Origin: Ophiobolus disseminans
Taxonomy: Eukaryota > Ascomycota > Dothideomycetes > Pleosporales > Phaeosphaeriaceae
Direction: 5' to 3'
DNA: 64,000 nt
Assembly (NCBI GenBank): GCA_010093685.1
Contig: MU006245.1
Span: 186,001-250,000, forward strand
The notes beneath the pieces are model-generated. The model was not told where the DNA came from. It was given only the letters and a program-made list of their open reading frames with translations, and made no database searches. Made by a program: the position numbers and the translations under genes. This document shows, piece by piece, positions 23,413 to 35,573 of the stretch. Positions within the stretch are counted from its first letter, which is position 1. The number at the start of each line of letters is the position of its first letter.

Positions 23413-24700
23413 GGTTGCGATTGGCCAGTCAGTAGTATGAAAATGTAGTGTAGAGTCTGACCCCACGTCTTGGGACTGGAAGACACTAAATGGATGACGC
23501 ACGCAATGCGTTTCCAGCCGCTATTCGGCTAGTCTTGCCCGGTATTAGTAGAGTTGTGAAGGCGATGCAGTCAAGGAAATTGAATGGAATTAGTGAAGTC
23601 ATCGTTTGGTAAATCTGGCAAAGTTGGCTCACTCAAACAGTGACCCCACAGTCGCAGATGACAAACACTAGCATGAGTCAAACAGTCTCCCATTACTTTA
23701 TACTCAGTAGTTGCATGCAGTTTGCGTATTGTATTACCTGAACCTGAGTTTGGCTGTGCAACCAAGAACCTGGAGAGGAAAGAGCAAGGGGCAATACCTC
23801 CATCGCTCCTGCTCTTACCGGACCGGGGCAACCTTGGAAGGCGCACTTCTAACACGTGCAAACAATCGGATGATGCATGCGTCCCAGGCAGACGTTTGGG
23901 CTAGAAATCTCTGTTGTGATCTGCAAGCCGGCAAACTGACGACGAGGCTGCCTGCGTTGGTGAGGCCTGTGTGCTCACGGTGAATGCATACGAAGCCCTG
24001 TCAGGACTCACCGTGGCCTGAGGCGCAGCCGCACAGCCGTAATGATGACAGGCAAGTAGGGCTGTCTGCTGTCGCGGTTGTTGTGCCAGACTGGGCGAAC
24101 TGTGGGGCGCGCGTTCCGGCGCGACGCTCGGCCACAGATTTCTTTGCAACTCCGCACGCACGTTACCTTTAAATACTGTCTGTCCCTCTCCACTCCGCCG
24201 CCCGCACACTCAACCTCCCACGCCACCACAAATACTCACCCATACCGCCCTCCCCAGTGACCGCCACTGGCACAGCTACCCAAGCCCACACCACGTGCAA
24301 ACAGCCTGCTGAGTCGCCCGCCCAGCGACCTGTCAAACCGCCACACTTCCCTTGAGGACCGCGCAAGCACACAACACGCACCACACAGCCGTCCAGACAA
24401 CTGCGGTATATGTATTCGCGCCAAAGTAACTCCTTCCGAGTCGAACCTCCCCCCAAACTGCAAAAATTTCGCTGTACGCGGATACCCAGCAGTTCCATCC
24501 ACTGCACCAACGGTTAACATAGTCCCTGCGACTGCGAGTCACACACACGTCCACGCAACACACACGTACCCAGAGACTGCGTCTACTGCATGTCTCTTTC
24601 GGCCCTCGTCAACATTTTCGACCTCACCTTGCACGTCCGTCCGCTCCACCTGCACCAGAAATAAACCCCCGCACACGTCTACCCACCCACAACCGTCACC
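23413..24700. other. long divergent intergenic region with C/CA-rich eIF5 leader
   Basis: No gene supported. The part from about 24170 to 24700 is rich in CCAC/CACA and CT runs on the plus strand, typical of the promoter and 5' leader of a highly expressed translation-factor gene. Confidence 0.5.
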
Positions 24701-25954
24701 ATGGCTACCATCAACATCCGTCGCGATGTCGCCGACTCCTTCTACCGCTACAAGATGGAGCGCATCCAGTCCAAGATCGAAGGCAAAGGCAACGGCATCA
24801 AGACCGTCATTGTCAACCTAAGCAGCGTGGCCAACTCGCTCGCCCGCCCGCCCGCTCACGTCATCAAGTATTTCGGCTTCGAGCTCGGAGCCCAGACCAA
24901 CACCAACCCCAATGATGACCGCTGGATTATCAACGGCGCCCACGACGCCAGCAAGCTCCAGGACTACCTCGACGGCTTCATCACCAAGTTCGTTCTCTGC
25001 AAGAAGTGCAAGAACCCCGAGACCGACGTCCACATCAAGGACGGCAATATCACGCTCGACTGCAAGGCCTGCGGAAAGATCTCCGAGGTTGACCCCCGCC
25101 TGAAGCTGACTGCCTTCATCCTGAAGAACGAGCCCAAGAAGGGCAAAAAGGACAAGTCTACGAAGAAGGCCGACCGCCGTGCTCGCAAGGAAGCCGAGGC
25201 CAGGGGCGAGACAGCTTCTCCGGACGGCGGCAGCCCCGGTGACAGTGCGGACGACAACGAGGAGAACGGCGACCTCGAGATCGAGGCTGGCAGCGATGAC
25301 GAGCTCACCCGTCAGATCCAAGAGGGCGCCAAGGACATCGAGGAAGAGGAGGCCAAGGAGGTCGAGTGGCACATTGACACATCTGAGGAGGCTATGCGCG
25401 CCCGCGCTCAGCAGCTCCCTGACGACCTGAAGCGTGCTCTTGTCATCGAAGCCGACGAGGATGGCGAGGGTGGCTCAGCCTACGATGCCTTTGGCAAGTG
25501 GATCCTGGATACTGCTGCTGACAAGGGCGGTGTCGACAAGCTTGACAACGTTGAGATCTTCCTCAAGGCCAAGGAGCTCAACATCGAGACCAAGCACCGC
25601 ACCCTCACGGTCATTCCGCAGACTCTCTTCTCCGACAAGATTGTCAAGCAGATCGACGCCCGTGCTCCCATGCTGAAGAAGCTGATCACGTCGGAGAAGC
25701 ACGAGAAGGCCTTCCTTGGCGGCATTGAGCGCTTTGTTGGCAACGACAAGCCCGAGCTCATCAGCCAGGTCTCTGCCATCCTTCTCAAGGTCTACGAGAA
25801 CGAACTTTGCACCGAGGAGGTGCTCAAGCCATGGTGCGCCAAGGCCAGCAAGAAGTACGTCGAACTCAAGGTCAGCAAGAGCGTTCGCAAGTCCGCCGAG
25901 AAGTTCAAGGAGTGGCTCGAGAATGCCGAGAGCGACGAGGAGGACTCGGAGTAA
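24701..25954 (+). CDS. TIF5: translation initiation factor eIF5
   Basis: Uninterrupted frame of 417 residues. The N-terminal GTPase-activating domain begins MATINIRRDVADSFYRYKM, with the arginines needed to stimulate GTP hydrolysis by eIF2. A C2-C2 zinc ribbon uses Cys100, Cys103, Cys121 and Cys124 (CKKC and CKAC). A lysine-rich linker (about 145-165) and an acidic linker (about 180-225) precede the C-terminal W2/HEAT domain (about 250-405), which binds eIF2-beta and eIF1. The protein ends in an acidic SDEEDSE tail. Intron-free, unlike most neighbours. Confidence 0.97.
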   Translation: MATINIRRDVADSFYRYKMERIQSKIEGKGNGIKTVIVNLSSVANSLARPPAHVIKYFGFELGAQTNTNPNDDRWIINGAHDASKLQDYLDGFITKFVLCKKCKNPETDVHIKDGNITLDCKACGKISEVDPRLKLTAFILKNEPKKGKKDKSTKKADRRARKEAEARGETASPDGGSPGDSADDNEENGDLEIEAGSDDELTRQIQEGAKDIEEEEAKEVEWHIDTSEEAMRARAQQLPDDLKRALVIEADEDGEGGSAYDAFGKWILDTAADKGGVDKLDNVEIFLKAKELNIETKHRTLTVIPQTLFSDKIVKQIDARAPMLKKLITSEKHEKAFLGGIERFVGNDKPELISQVSAILLKVYENELCTEEVLKPWCAKASKKYVELKVSKSVRKSAEKFKEWLENAESDEEDSE

Positions 25955-26913
25955 TGGGGTGACGGGTTGGATTGCTCTTGAGACTCACCAGCTGTTGTCA
26001 TGCCCTACTTGCCTTGCTTTTCTGCTTTTGTCTTCACTTTCAGATGGCGCGTGGTCAACTCCCCTCCTGTCTTTACGGTACTGGTTCATGGTAACACTTG
26101 AGCTCTATCTTTCTCCCTACTATACCTAGAATGAAATTGCTGTTGCATACCGTTTTGCCGACTGTATCGTGATGTAAGAATCTCTAACTTGTCCCACTAA
26201 CGGCTCGCCGCCCCAGCACCAGACTCTCGGAGCCGCCTAGCGACATTGCAGGGGAATTTTCTGCACGGCAGGAACGTGGCGAGTCTAAGGTAGAGTGCTA
26301 AATTGTGTTCGTGTGGTCGAGAGCAACACTAATGTGTGCTTCCATGTAATAACCTGCATGCTAGCTCTCAAGCTCATGACACCATCTTCACACACTCTAC
26401 GCGACTGCCCATCCTACGGTCGCACCTGCCGCACCTGCCATCAAATAACATTCCACAAACCCTCATGAACACCCACACCCCACCCGAAAAAGCAACCCTC
26501 GGGTCTCGCCTAGCCTAGCCTCGTGCATTTAGCCCACATCGTCACCCCGAGCCTTCCCAATCGCAGCAAAGCGCCGGAGCTCCCATGCAGATCTGCACGC
26601 GCGAACGGGAGCGGGCAAGCACACTTTTTTCTTTGCGACCGGTCACTTCGATTGGTGAGGCACATCATTGGGCTGCGGGTAGGGAAATGCATATAATGTG
26701 GCGGACCCCCGCTGGTTAAAGACTCTTCTCGACATCGATCTTTCGTAATAAGTCTGTAGCAAGACTTTCTTACCGTGAGCGACTTTGGAGTTTTGCGCTC
26801 ACGTTTGTATGCGAAAAGCTCCATCCAGATTGACAAAATACCTATACGCCAGACGCTTGGAATAGCTTCGAACTCGTCGTACAACAAATCTCGCCGATTC
26901 AGTTCGATTCACC
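25955..26913. other. intergenic, no gene seen
   Basis: eIF5 3' region followed by the promoter of the SLC35F-like gene. No supported frame. Confidence 0.55.
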
Positions 26914-28261
26914 ATGTCGCACATCCAATCTCAACCCCACCCCGCTGCGGGCGTGTACGCCCCCGACGTCGACAAGACGGGCGCAGGCGCGTATGTGAGC
27001 TCTGAAAATGAGCAAGCTGTCTCGCCTGTGGTGGCTGGGAACGAGGTTTTGGAGCATGATGCGCAGACGAAAGGGCGGTGGTTTCAGTATGTTAAGACGA
27101 AGCAGTTTTGGATCACTCTTTTGTTGGGGCAGGGTACGTCTCCAAAACTTCCAATTGCGACAATTACTATTTCATCCTACGATTAAAAGCTCAAAGAAAA
27201 AGAATCATGCAACTAACTCCTAACAACTAGTCCTCGCCATTTGCCTAACCTCTACAAACACGCTCTCCTCGCTCCTTGCCGCTGAGGGAACTTCCATCCC
27301 AGCGTTTCAAACGCTTTTCAATTACGTCCTGCTCAACCTCATCTACACATCCTACACCATCTACAAATACGGCTTCAAGCGCTGGGCGCGCCTCTGCGTC
27401 TTCGAGGGCTGGCGTTTCTTCATCCTGGCCTTCTTCGACGTCGAGGGCAACTACTTCACCGTGCTGGCATATCGCTACGTAAGTCTCCCCCATATTCCAG
27501 AACCGCCGCGTGAATAGAAGCTGATGTGAACACAGACAACTATTCTCTCCGCCCAACTAATCAACTTCTGGGCCATCGTAGTCGTCGTCATAATATCCTT
27601 CTTCTTCCTGCGCGTCCGCTACCACTGGACCCAAATCATCGGCATACTCTTCTGCATCGGCGGTCTAGGCGTAATCTTCGGGTCCGACCAGATCACAGGC
27701 GCGAACCAATTCGGCGCCACCGACGAGGTCAAGGGTGATTTGTTCGCTTTACTAGGAGCCACGTTCTACGGCCTGAGCAATGTGTTTGAAGAATTTCTGG
27801 TCTCCGAAAAGCCGCTGTATGAAGTCGTGGGCCAATTGGCTTTCTGGGGTATGCTTATCAACGGCACGCAAGCGGGCATTTTCGACCGCGGGAGTTTCCG
27901 GAGCGCGAATTGGAATTCGCGCGTGGGTGGGTATCTCACTGGATACACATTCATTCTCTCGTTGTTCTACTCCCTAGCGCCACTCCTTTTCCGAATGAGC
28001 AGCGCAGCCTTTTTCAATATTTCTTTACTCACAGGCTCGTTCTGGGGCGTGGCTATCGGCGTGAAGGTGTTTCATCTTACGATTCACTGGATGTACCCGA
28101 TTGCGTTTGTGTTGATTATTTTGGGCCAGGTTATCTATTTTGTTAGGCAGACTATGTTGGCGGAGGCGAAGAAGCCGTGGTTGGGCGAGGATCAGGGGAA
28201 GGGGCATGCTGGGGTGGGGACGGCGAGGAAGAGGGTTGAGAGGCCTGAGGCTATTGTGTAG
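26914..28261 (+). CDS. SLC35F1/F2/F6-type solute carrier (drug/metabolite transporter superfamily)
   Basis: Exons 26914-27133, 27231-27478 and 27536-28261 give 397 residues. After a hydrophilic N-terminal ~60 residues come about ten membrane segments, starting with QFWITLLLGQVLAICLTSTN. Family marks include FNYVLLNLIYTSYTIYKYG, EGNYFTVLAYRYTTILSAQL, FCIGGLGVIFGSDQI and YGLSNVFEEFLVSE. The C-terminal tail is basic. It is a probable endomembrane or plasma-membrane carrier; the substrate is not known for most fungal members. Confidence 0.9.
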
Positions 28262-28540
28262 ATATGGGGGGAAGAGTTGTGATTGGTGGGGATGGCCGGA
28301 GTGGAAGGAGTGTTCTCGGATGATGAGGCTGCTTGGTGATGTTATGTAATGTGAAATGAAGGACGCTGATGCTGGTTCACCAACACAAATATCACAGCGA
28401 TTGAGAGTTCAAGTCATTGAGTAAATACTTGATGCATACTGCTCCGATATGAGACTAGGTCTGTGAGACAAGATTTGTGAATTTACACGTATTCGTACTT
28501 TCTTCACTCTATCCCAAGATATACAACACTCAACCGTCGA

Positions 28541-29885
28541 CTACTCGTCTACCCTGGTCTTCACACCAAAATCGTTCAGCGTCTTCACATACTCATCTCC
28601 AAGCGTTGCAGGCGTCAAGATTCCACCGCCTAACCTCCCAGCCTCCGTATCCCCTAGTCTACCTCTCAGAATGACTTGTGCGGCTGCACTAAGTGTGATG
28701 GCTGTAGCAACATACCCACCATGCGCAATGTCCAACTTCGCAGTCACCTTGCCCTTCCCATCCTCAGCCACGCCAACGCCCCTGTAGCTCATGAAGTCGT
28801 TCTTCATACTCTCTCTGCTCGGACCTTCACCGGGTGCTTGGATGACGAACTTCTTGATGAGGGGACCTAGGATCCAGCGTGTAGGTGGCAGGGCAAGGAA
28901 CAGGCCAACGGAGCTGATGGCGAACTTTATGAGAAGGCCACTGATAAGTCCGCTGGCACGCATGTACTCGTTAAAGCGGAAGTGGGGACCATATGAGATG
29001 GAAGGGTCGTTGGATGTTTGTGCAGTTTGTGAGTACAGACCCCACGAGCGGTGGGTGATGCACTCGTCGACTGCAGCCATGAGGCCCGTTGTCTGTACAC
29101 CGCCGAGTTCAGGGACGGAGAGCAGGCCGAAAAGGCGGTATAACAAGCTTCCGGTAGGTTTCCCGACCGAGTCATTGGCCTTGACGGGGCTCAGTGAGTA
29201 AGGGTGCATGCTCTTTGCTAGGTGGCCGAGCGAGTAGTTGTTAAAGAGTTCTAGCATGGTCAGGCTCGTCCCGCCGCTCACACCGGTCTTGGCTTTGTAG
29301 AGTGTCATGATGACTCTCTCGCATGCGGTATTGTAACGCTTGCGCACCTCTCTTGCTAGGACGAAGGCCATGATGTCTGCGGGAACGGAGTCGAGTCCAC
29401 ATTCGGGGATGATGATGCTCTTATTCTGCTTGGCCAAGGCGTCGTACTTTGCAATCATGTCGTAGATCCATGGTACCTCGCCTGTGGAATCGAGGTAATG
29501 GGTCCCGTTGCTCGCGCACGCTGCGAGAACGGGCTCCCCGTGGAACATGAAGGGACCGACAGTCGTGATAATTAGCGTCGTTTTCTTCGCCAGGGCATCC
29601 AGCTGATCTTTTTGGAGTTCACATGTCTCCACGTCTGTGAGTTGGTAAGTAGGTGCGATCACGTGTCTTCTTGAGTGCAATTCAGCTCTTACCTGGTTGC
29701 TTGCGATCGGGGCTGCGCTTTTTCAAGTCATCCACAACATCTTGCAACTTCTTCGCATTGCGCCCAGCGATTGCCCACTTAAGGTCTTGAGGCAAATACG
29801 TGCTGACCCATTCTGCGACCAATTTTCCCGTGTAACCCGTTGCACCAAGCAGGATCAGCTCATACTCTCGTGGTTCTGGAGCCAT
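28541..29885 (-). CDS. saccharopine-dehydrogenase-like oxidoreductase (trans-acting enoyl reductase family)
   Basis: Exons 29693-29885 and 28541-29634 give 428 residues from MAPEPREYELILLGATGYTG. The N-terminal Rossmann fold has the GATGYTGKL nucleotide-binding turn and AIAGRNAKKLQ. LIITTVGPFMFHGEPVLAAC, HYLDSTGEVPW and PECGLDSVPADIMAF are typical of the SCCPDH-like family found at lipid droplets and membranes. A hydrophobic segment (about 280-310) may contact membranes. A second in-frame ATG at 29960 would add 25 residues. It is not the lysine-pathway saccharopine dehydrogenase itself; the reaction is unknown. Confidence 0.88.
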
Positions 29886-29960
29886 GGTGTCGTCGATCAG
29901 CTTCGATTGGAATGAGTACTGAGCTGCTAAGTGAGGCTTTAAGAAGAGATGGGAAGACAT

Positions 29961-31506
29961 TGGAGAGATGAAAAGTCAGTGCACCATTGCGATTGCAGTG
30001 TCGGACGTCGCGCTGCTTTTGGCAGTTGCAATGACTTCATCGCCAATACCGAGGCAGGCACGAGCGAGCGCCTTGTTAAGCTTGGAAGTTTTTTGTCACT
30101 CCACATCAATGTTACAGTCCCTTCTGACGCAAAAGACCATGTCTCTCTTTTGTGGTAGTGATGCCTGAAGATGTACAGCAAGTGGTGTAATCAGTGGTAA
30201 ATCTCGAGGGTTCCCATTTCAGTTAGTGGCCTTGGCGGTGACCGGATGGAAGGCCCACAATGCAGGACAACAACACTCTCACCGCCACCACACGCTGAGC
30301 ACTGTTGTCAGGACACCACCACCTTGATCGCGCATGTAATATCTGTGCTAGGGCATATTTTACCACATCCAGTGGACGATCGAGGACTGGTATCCCGGCG
30401 AGCAGCGCAGGGCTCCACGACGGACTCGTCAGCCCCTGCACACCTCCAGAATAGCAACATTGCTAACACCTTGACGCCTTACAGATCCCTCAGAAGACAT
30501 GACTTCGACTTCACCGCGTTCATCAAATGCGCGCGCACGCATGTCGCAAACGCACTTGCCCGCACGAAGCGGCAACACCCTCCGGCGCTTACAGAGCCGC
30601 GAGGCATTAGAACTAGAAAATACAAGAACCACACATTTACATTCATGGCTCGACGAGCCCGGCAAGCGCGTTATATCGTGATTCCGAACAGGCTCCCAGT
30701 CACCAGTGACTGCGATGTCCGAACGATTTGGCTCGGTCGCCTCAGCTCCGTCCATTACCTCTAAACATACTCATGATGACTTACGAACAATACCCTTGGA
30801 GATCCGGCCCACATATGCGACAGCTAGCGAGAGCGCTGCCAAACGCGCTTGTGCGAAACGTACGCGTTGTGGCCTAATATTGTTCAGCGTCGAGACATAG
30901 ATCGAGCCCCAAGTTGGTGTCCTCGACATATGATGCGATCGAATTCTGAGGGATTCGCGCACGTCGATCGTTATATTTTGTCTGGCTGAAACAACAATAC
31001 GAGCGGAAGTCTGGTTTGTCGAGCAACCAAAGAATCAGCCCTGACGCCCCTGCATCACCGATGTAAAGTGTCCAGGGAGCAAAAGATGTCAAGTGCAACG
31101 AGACTGAAACATTGTTTGCATTCCGGCCTCGGGACCCATCAGCCAATATTCGAGCAAGTCATATGGCTGTCCGCTTAGGGAGCCGTGACACGTGGTAAGG
31201 TAAGCGGAAGCTGATACACACCTAGGCATGCTCAGATCCGATGCGGTACCTCTCGATCCATTTCTGGATCCCCCCTGTCTCTAAGTCACGATATCCACTT
31301 CGTCTATCTCTACTCCTGTGTCGATCATCAGGGTCTCGCTACTGCCTTGAGGCGTGAATGCTCCAGAGCTGGGTTAGCGCCTTGGCGGGGTCCGTGCAGG
31401 CGTGGTTATAAGCACCCCGCTGGCTTCCCTTTCACCTTTCTATCCCTCCAACTTATGAATCGCGTCGCTCAATCTCTTCGCTCTTCTCCTTCGAAGCACC
31501 ACAACC
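29961..31506. other. long intergenic region, no firm gene
   Basis: Open frames at 30246-30764 (plus) and 30874-31146 (minus, no ATG) lack family resemblance. It contains promoters of the reductase (minus) and the RING-PHD gene (plus). Confidence 0.5.
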
Positions 31507-33605
31507 ATGGCCGAGACTTGTATAGTCTGCCTCGGCGACCTCGCCCCCCAAGACGGAGGTCCTACCGCCACCGATTCATCGCTTGCGACTGACTCGCATG
31601 ATCATGCCGCTGATGATGATCGCGAACACCACTTTAAGACTCGCAAGGACGCGTCTCAGCCCAATATCGACGACGGACTTGTCGCGCACCTACTTCCGTG
31701 CGGTCATGACCTGCACAACGAATGCCTCAAACCTTGGGTGGAAAGGGCGAACAGCTGTCCGATATGTCGAGCCAGCTTCAATCTAGTCGAGCTAAGCGCG
31801 CGCGTTGGAGGTATGTAATCAATGGATCCAGGACGTCACCGGATGCTGCAGTTGCGATGTTGCTGTTGTGTCCCAGTAGTGACCCAGCACTGGCTAAATG
31901 GTCAGTCGAGCTCAGCTTCACCTCTGCACGATCACAGCTACGACGACCGTCACGACACCGAAACGCTAATATGACAACAGGACCGAAGCTCTCCGAATAT
32001 ACCGTCCAAGACAAACAACAAGTCGCCGACATCGATCCGTCCATGATTGTTGAAGAAGACGACTACACACTCGAGGACGATGGCAGCTATGACGCATGCA
32101 TGGTGTGCGACGAGTTTGGCGATGCATCCCAGCTGATGTACTGCCACAGCTGCGAGCAACTCTCCCATGTCTTTTGTGCTGGCCTCGACCGAATGCCATC
32201 GCGCGGTGCGTGGTACTGTCAGCCATGCATGGAGAACGGTTTGGTGGAAACTGCGTCACTGCGACGACCCGCTGCGCGAGGCCCTGCTGCTTGGATCAAC
32301 GGTCGCAGCCGAGTACCCCGTCACAATCGAGCCCCAGATGAATGGGTTGGAGTGTGGCAGAGCGTGTGGAATCGACTGCAGTTCGACATCGAGTTCCCCT
32401 TCGAGGATGACGAACAATCAGAGAATCACTCGGAGGTGCTGAGACGCGAGAACAGCGAATGGGAGCGTCGATTTGCACTTGCTCGCCAGATGGGCGCTGG
32501 CACTCGCTTCCGTGCGGCTGCCGACAACGTTCACTCTCGCCGTCGAGGGTCCAACCGATCTTCGAGACCCACCAATCGCACGCTCCACCGCGATCCTCCG
32601 AAGACCCCGAGAGACCCCGAGTCGCAGGAAGAGATACGAGCTTGGAATCAGTTCGAGAAGGCACGAGAACAGCTTGCGCAAGGAGATGTCCCGACTGCGC
32701 CCAGCACTACTAGCAGCACCGCCAGTCGTCGACGAGGGATGAAGCGCAAGTCTGCCGACTCCCCCGCCTCACCGGCAGAGTCTGAGCCTCGGGAGCAGCA
32801 ACCGGAGCGCAAATTGAAGCGCCCCCGAACCCGCCTTCTCATGGACAATGGCGAGTCCTCTTCTGCTGCTGCTCGCCGCAGCACGGTCACTCCCAACAAC
32901 GGTCCAACTTCAGCTTCATCGCCCCTTGCAGCCCCAACTGCTGAAGCTTCTACAGCTCCTGGCTTCCTTCAATCTTTGCTGCAAGAAGTGGAGGTTGACC
33001 GTTTTGCGGAGCGCGAGAAAGAGATCATTGCTCCTCAACCACGGCGCATCATTGTGGAGCGAGCATGCTCGCCCACTTCGCCTGGACTGTCACCCATTTA
33101 CCAGACTTCACAAGGCATGGCGACCCCACCACCGCTTAACCTGACACGATCAAAATCTCCTGTACAACAAGATGACCAGCCCTCACCCACTTACTCTCCA
33201 TACTCGCCTGCCAACGACGAGCGACCCGGTCGTCGATCCATTCCCCACCGCGCCGCCGGCCTGAGTAGTCCACCACGCTCCAAGGACTCGTCGCCATCTC
33301 GGCCCTCACTATCGTACTCTACCAAGGCCGAGCTTCAACGCATGGTCACTGCCGTTCTCAAGCCGATATATCTGAAGAAGGAAGTGACAAAGGAGCAATA
33401 CACCGAAATTAATCGCGATGTTTCGCGGTTGCTATATGAGAAGGTCGGCGAAGCTGGAGCCGGTGCCTTAACGGATCAAGAAACAAGGGAGAAGTGGCAG
33501 TCGATGGCAAGCACCGAGGTGCAAAACGCCATCGAGGCTCGACGCGTGAGCGTCGCAGCAGCTTTGTCACCCGCCGCCGAAGATTCAGCGTCATCTTCGT
33601 CATGA
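31507..33605 (+). CDS. PHD and RING finger protein, PHRF1-like
   Basis: Exons 31507-31810 and 31981-33605 (170-bp intron) give 642 residues. A RING begins at residue 5 (CIVCLGDL) and continues LLPCGHDLHNECLKPWVERA then CPICR. A PHD finger (about 130-185) has CMVCDEFGDASQLMYCHSC then HVFCAGLDRMPSRGAWYCQP and Cys. The middle is disordered, Arg/Ser/Pro-rich. Near the C-terminus, AVLKPIYLKKEVTKEQYTEI resembles the KPFY-x4-ITK-x-EYKEI helix of the SRI-like domain at the end of human PHRF1, which contacts the RNA polymerase II tail. A nuclear ubiquitin ligase that reads histone H3 is therefore likely; polymerase binding is inference. Confidence 0.88.
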
Positions 33606-33947
33606 TTGCGCTAAGTTTCGCCTTGTCGTATGCTTTCGTGGTTTTTGTTTCGTTTCCGAGGCGCTTTTAGTGCATAGTGAAGCATGAGAGGTTTACACTG
33701 TGGACATTACGATGCTCACGTTCTAGCGATGTCTCTGGTGTTTTGGAAGGGGGCAACTTATAGATACCATGGGTTTTGGCTTGTATATGACTGGAGTTAT
33801 TAGCATGTTCTCGTGCCTTTAGATGAAGTGCTACAAGAGCACATTAATAATATGGCGCGCTGCTTGGGATGTGTTCCTCAGCTTCTCTTCTTGCATAACT
33901 AATGCTGCTTTCTCTTTCTTCTGACGCTCAGCCTCCCGCTCTTACTA
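33606..33947. other. intergenic, 3' flank of the PHD gene
   Basis: 342 bp with no gene seen. Confidence 0.5.
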
Positions 33948-35573
33948 ATGCCGGTAACTTGTCGTGAGACAGAACACCTGCCATTGATTTTCCCGCTACA
34001 AGATGTGTTCGAAGGACGCCTAAGTTATGCTTCTCACTTCACGATGTTCGTGATCCAGTCCAAGGAAGTGGAGAGGACTATCGGCAGCAAGGAGTTCCAG
34101 GGAATGCATTCCAGCCTGTTTACGACCTGCCGTTCTCTTCTGCCGGACGCTCTACTGTCTGTCAACTTTCCTAAACTCTACAGGTTTGTGTCAGATCGGA
34201 TCCTTTCTCCCCATATATCACACGACCTGTTCGAGGACTATCCTGGATTGACCCATTTTCAATACAATATGGGTGCCGAGAATCACATCATTCAACATAT
34301 CGAGGGTGCACTGCACATACGTCGCCTCGAACTTCAATTTGCGCACGAGAAGCCTCTTGGACAAGCTTTTTCCGCTATTTGTCTAGATATGCACACAACT
34401 CTGGAGTCTCTACATTTGTCTGTTTTTAATCCGATTTCGGATCAGTCATTGTTCACCAACAAACTATACCGCGTGATTCACGCTGCAACCCTGAAGACTT
34501 CGCGCCAACCGATCTTGTCCAAATTGAAGGAATTTGCGCTCTAACGCTTCGAAATATCGCAGCTGCGCGTACCGATATCAGCACTCCTGGATCTGAACAA
34601 TCTATCGCGACTGACAGTTTCTGACTGCAATGGTACTGCAAATTTTCTGGCCGATTTCGAGATGATTATAGGTGCTGAAACCCTTCGCCTGAGTCATTTT
34701 GGACTGCAGTGTTCCGGAGACTCTTCATTTGAGTGGAGTGACGACATTCGCGAACCTGCCAAGTCATGGTTGCAAAAGGTGTTGGCTTCGACAAGTTTGC
34801 AGAGTGTTCATTTGGCGTGGGACGACCAGTCCCAGCTCTGCGACATTCTTTACGAGACACCTCCAAAAGCTCCTAACCTCATTACTCTTGGTATCGACGA
34901 TAACCGAGATCCTCTCAGCGGCGAATGTGCGAATAGCATTAGTCGACTTCGTGAGATAATAACTACTTGTCCTAAAGTCCAGACACTGGGTTGGAAAATA
35001 GCCAATTCGGATATATTGCATGCGTAATATGAGAAAGATTTGACGAACGACGTGCTAATGGTACGTCCTGAACATTCGGCCGTCTGGATAGTAGCTTACG
35101 TTGCACAGGAAGCTCTCCAATACGCCCCTGACCTTCGCGTACTGCACCTACGCCAGAAGTCTTTCTCTCACATAGCATAATTTGACCTGGGCCAAACTAT
35201 AGCCTACCCTGCCTCATTCGTCACGTTCTCGGTACACCGATGGGCTAATTCCTTCTTCGATTACCTACATAAGCGAGGCTGGAGCCTGAAACTGCAACAT
35301 CTCATAATCTGTTCCTACGTTATGGATAGAATGGAGCTAGAGCATCGACACGTGCATTGCCCGCAATACCGTTTTGTCAAAGGCTTTCAGAGGGATATAC
35401 TGGGCCGCAGCGCTGCTGTTGCGGTACCAGTGACAAGAGCTATGATAAAGGACTTCGACAATTGTGCAAAGATCCTGAAACATGATCCTGCATGTGAATG
35501 GCTTGGAGATCTCCCCCATCTGCCAGTGGTTGGGGCAGCTGACGAGGAGGAGGAGGAGGAGGAGGAGGAATGA
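33948..35573 (+). pseudogene. F-box/LRR-like hypothetical gene broken by three in-frame stops
   Basis: One reading frame runs from an ATG at 33948 to a TGA at 35573, with a probable 48-bp intron (35060-35107). It is interrupted by TAA at 34542-34544, 35025-35027 and 35178-35180. Sequence on both sides of each stop stays protein-like in the same frame (for example KLKEFAL then RFEISQLRVP; SDILHA then YEKDLTNDVL; KSFSHIA then FDLGQT). Glutamine (CAA) fits at each site. Leucine-rich helix/strand units (LRLSHFGL, LQSVHLAW, NLITLGI) resemble the repeat part of fungal F-box proteins. The end is a (GAG)n poly-glutamate tail. No frameshifts are needed, so decay looks recent and purely by C to T changes. 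Confidence 0.7.

Noticed and set aside
23211..23500. TPP riboswitch in the THI6 leader or intron
   Set aside because: I could not find the CUGAGA-type core with a partner helix; the intron is an ordinary short intron.
30246..30764. 172-codon plus-strand frame
   Set aside because: Composition is His/Pro/Arg-rich and no motif is seen; likely chance between two promoters.
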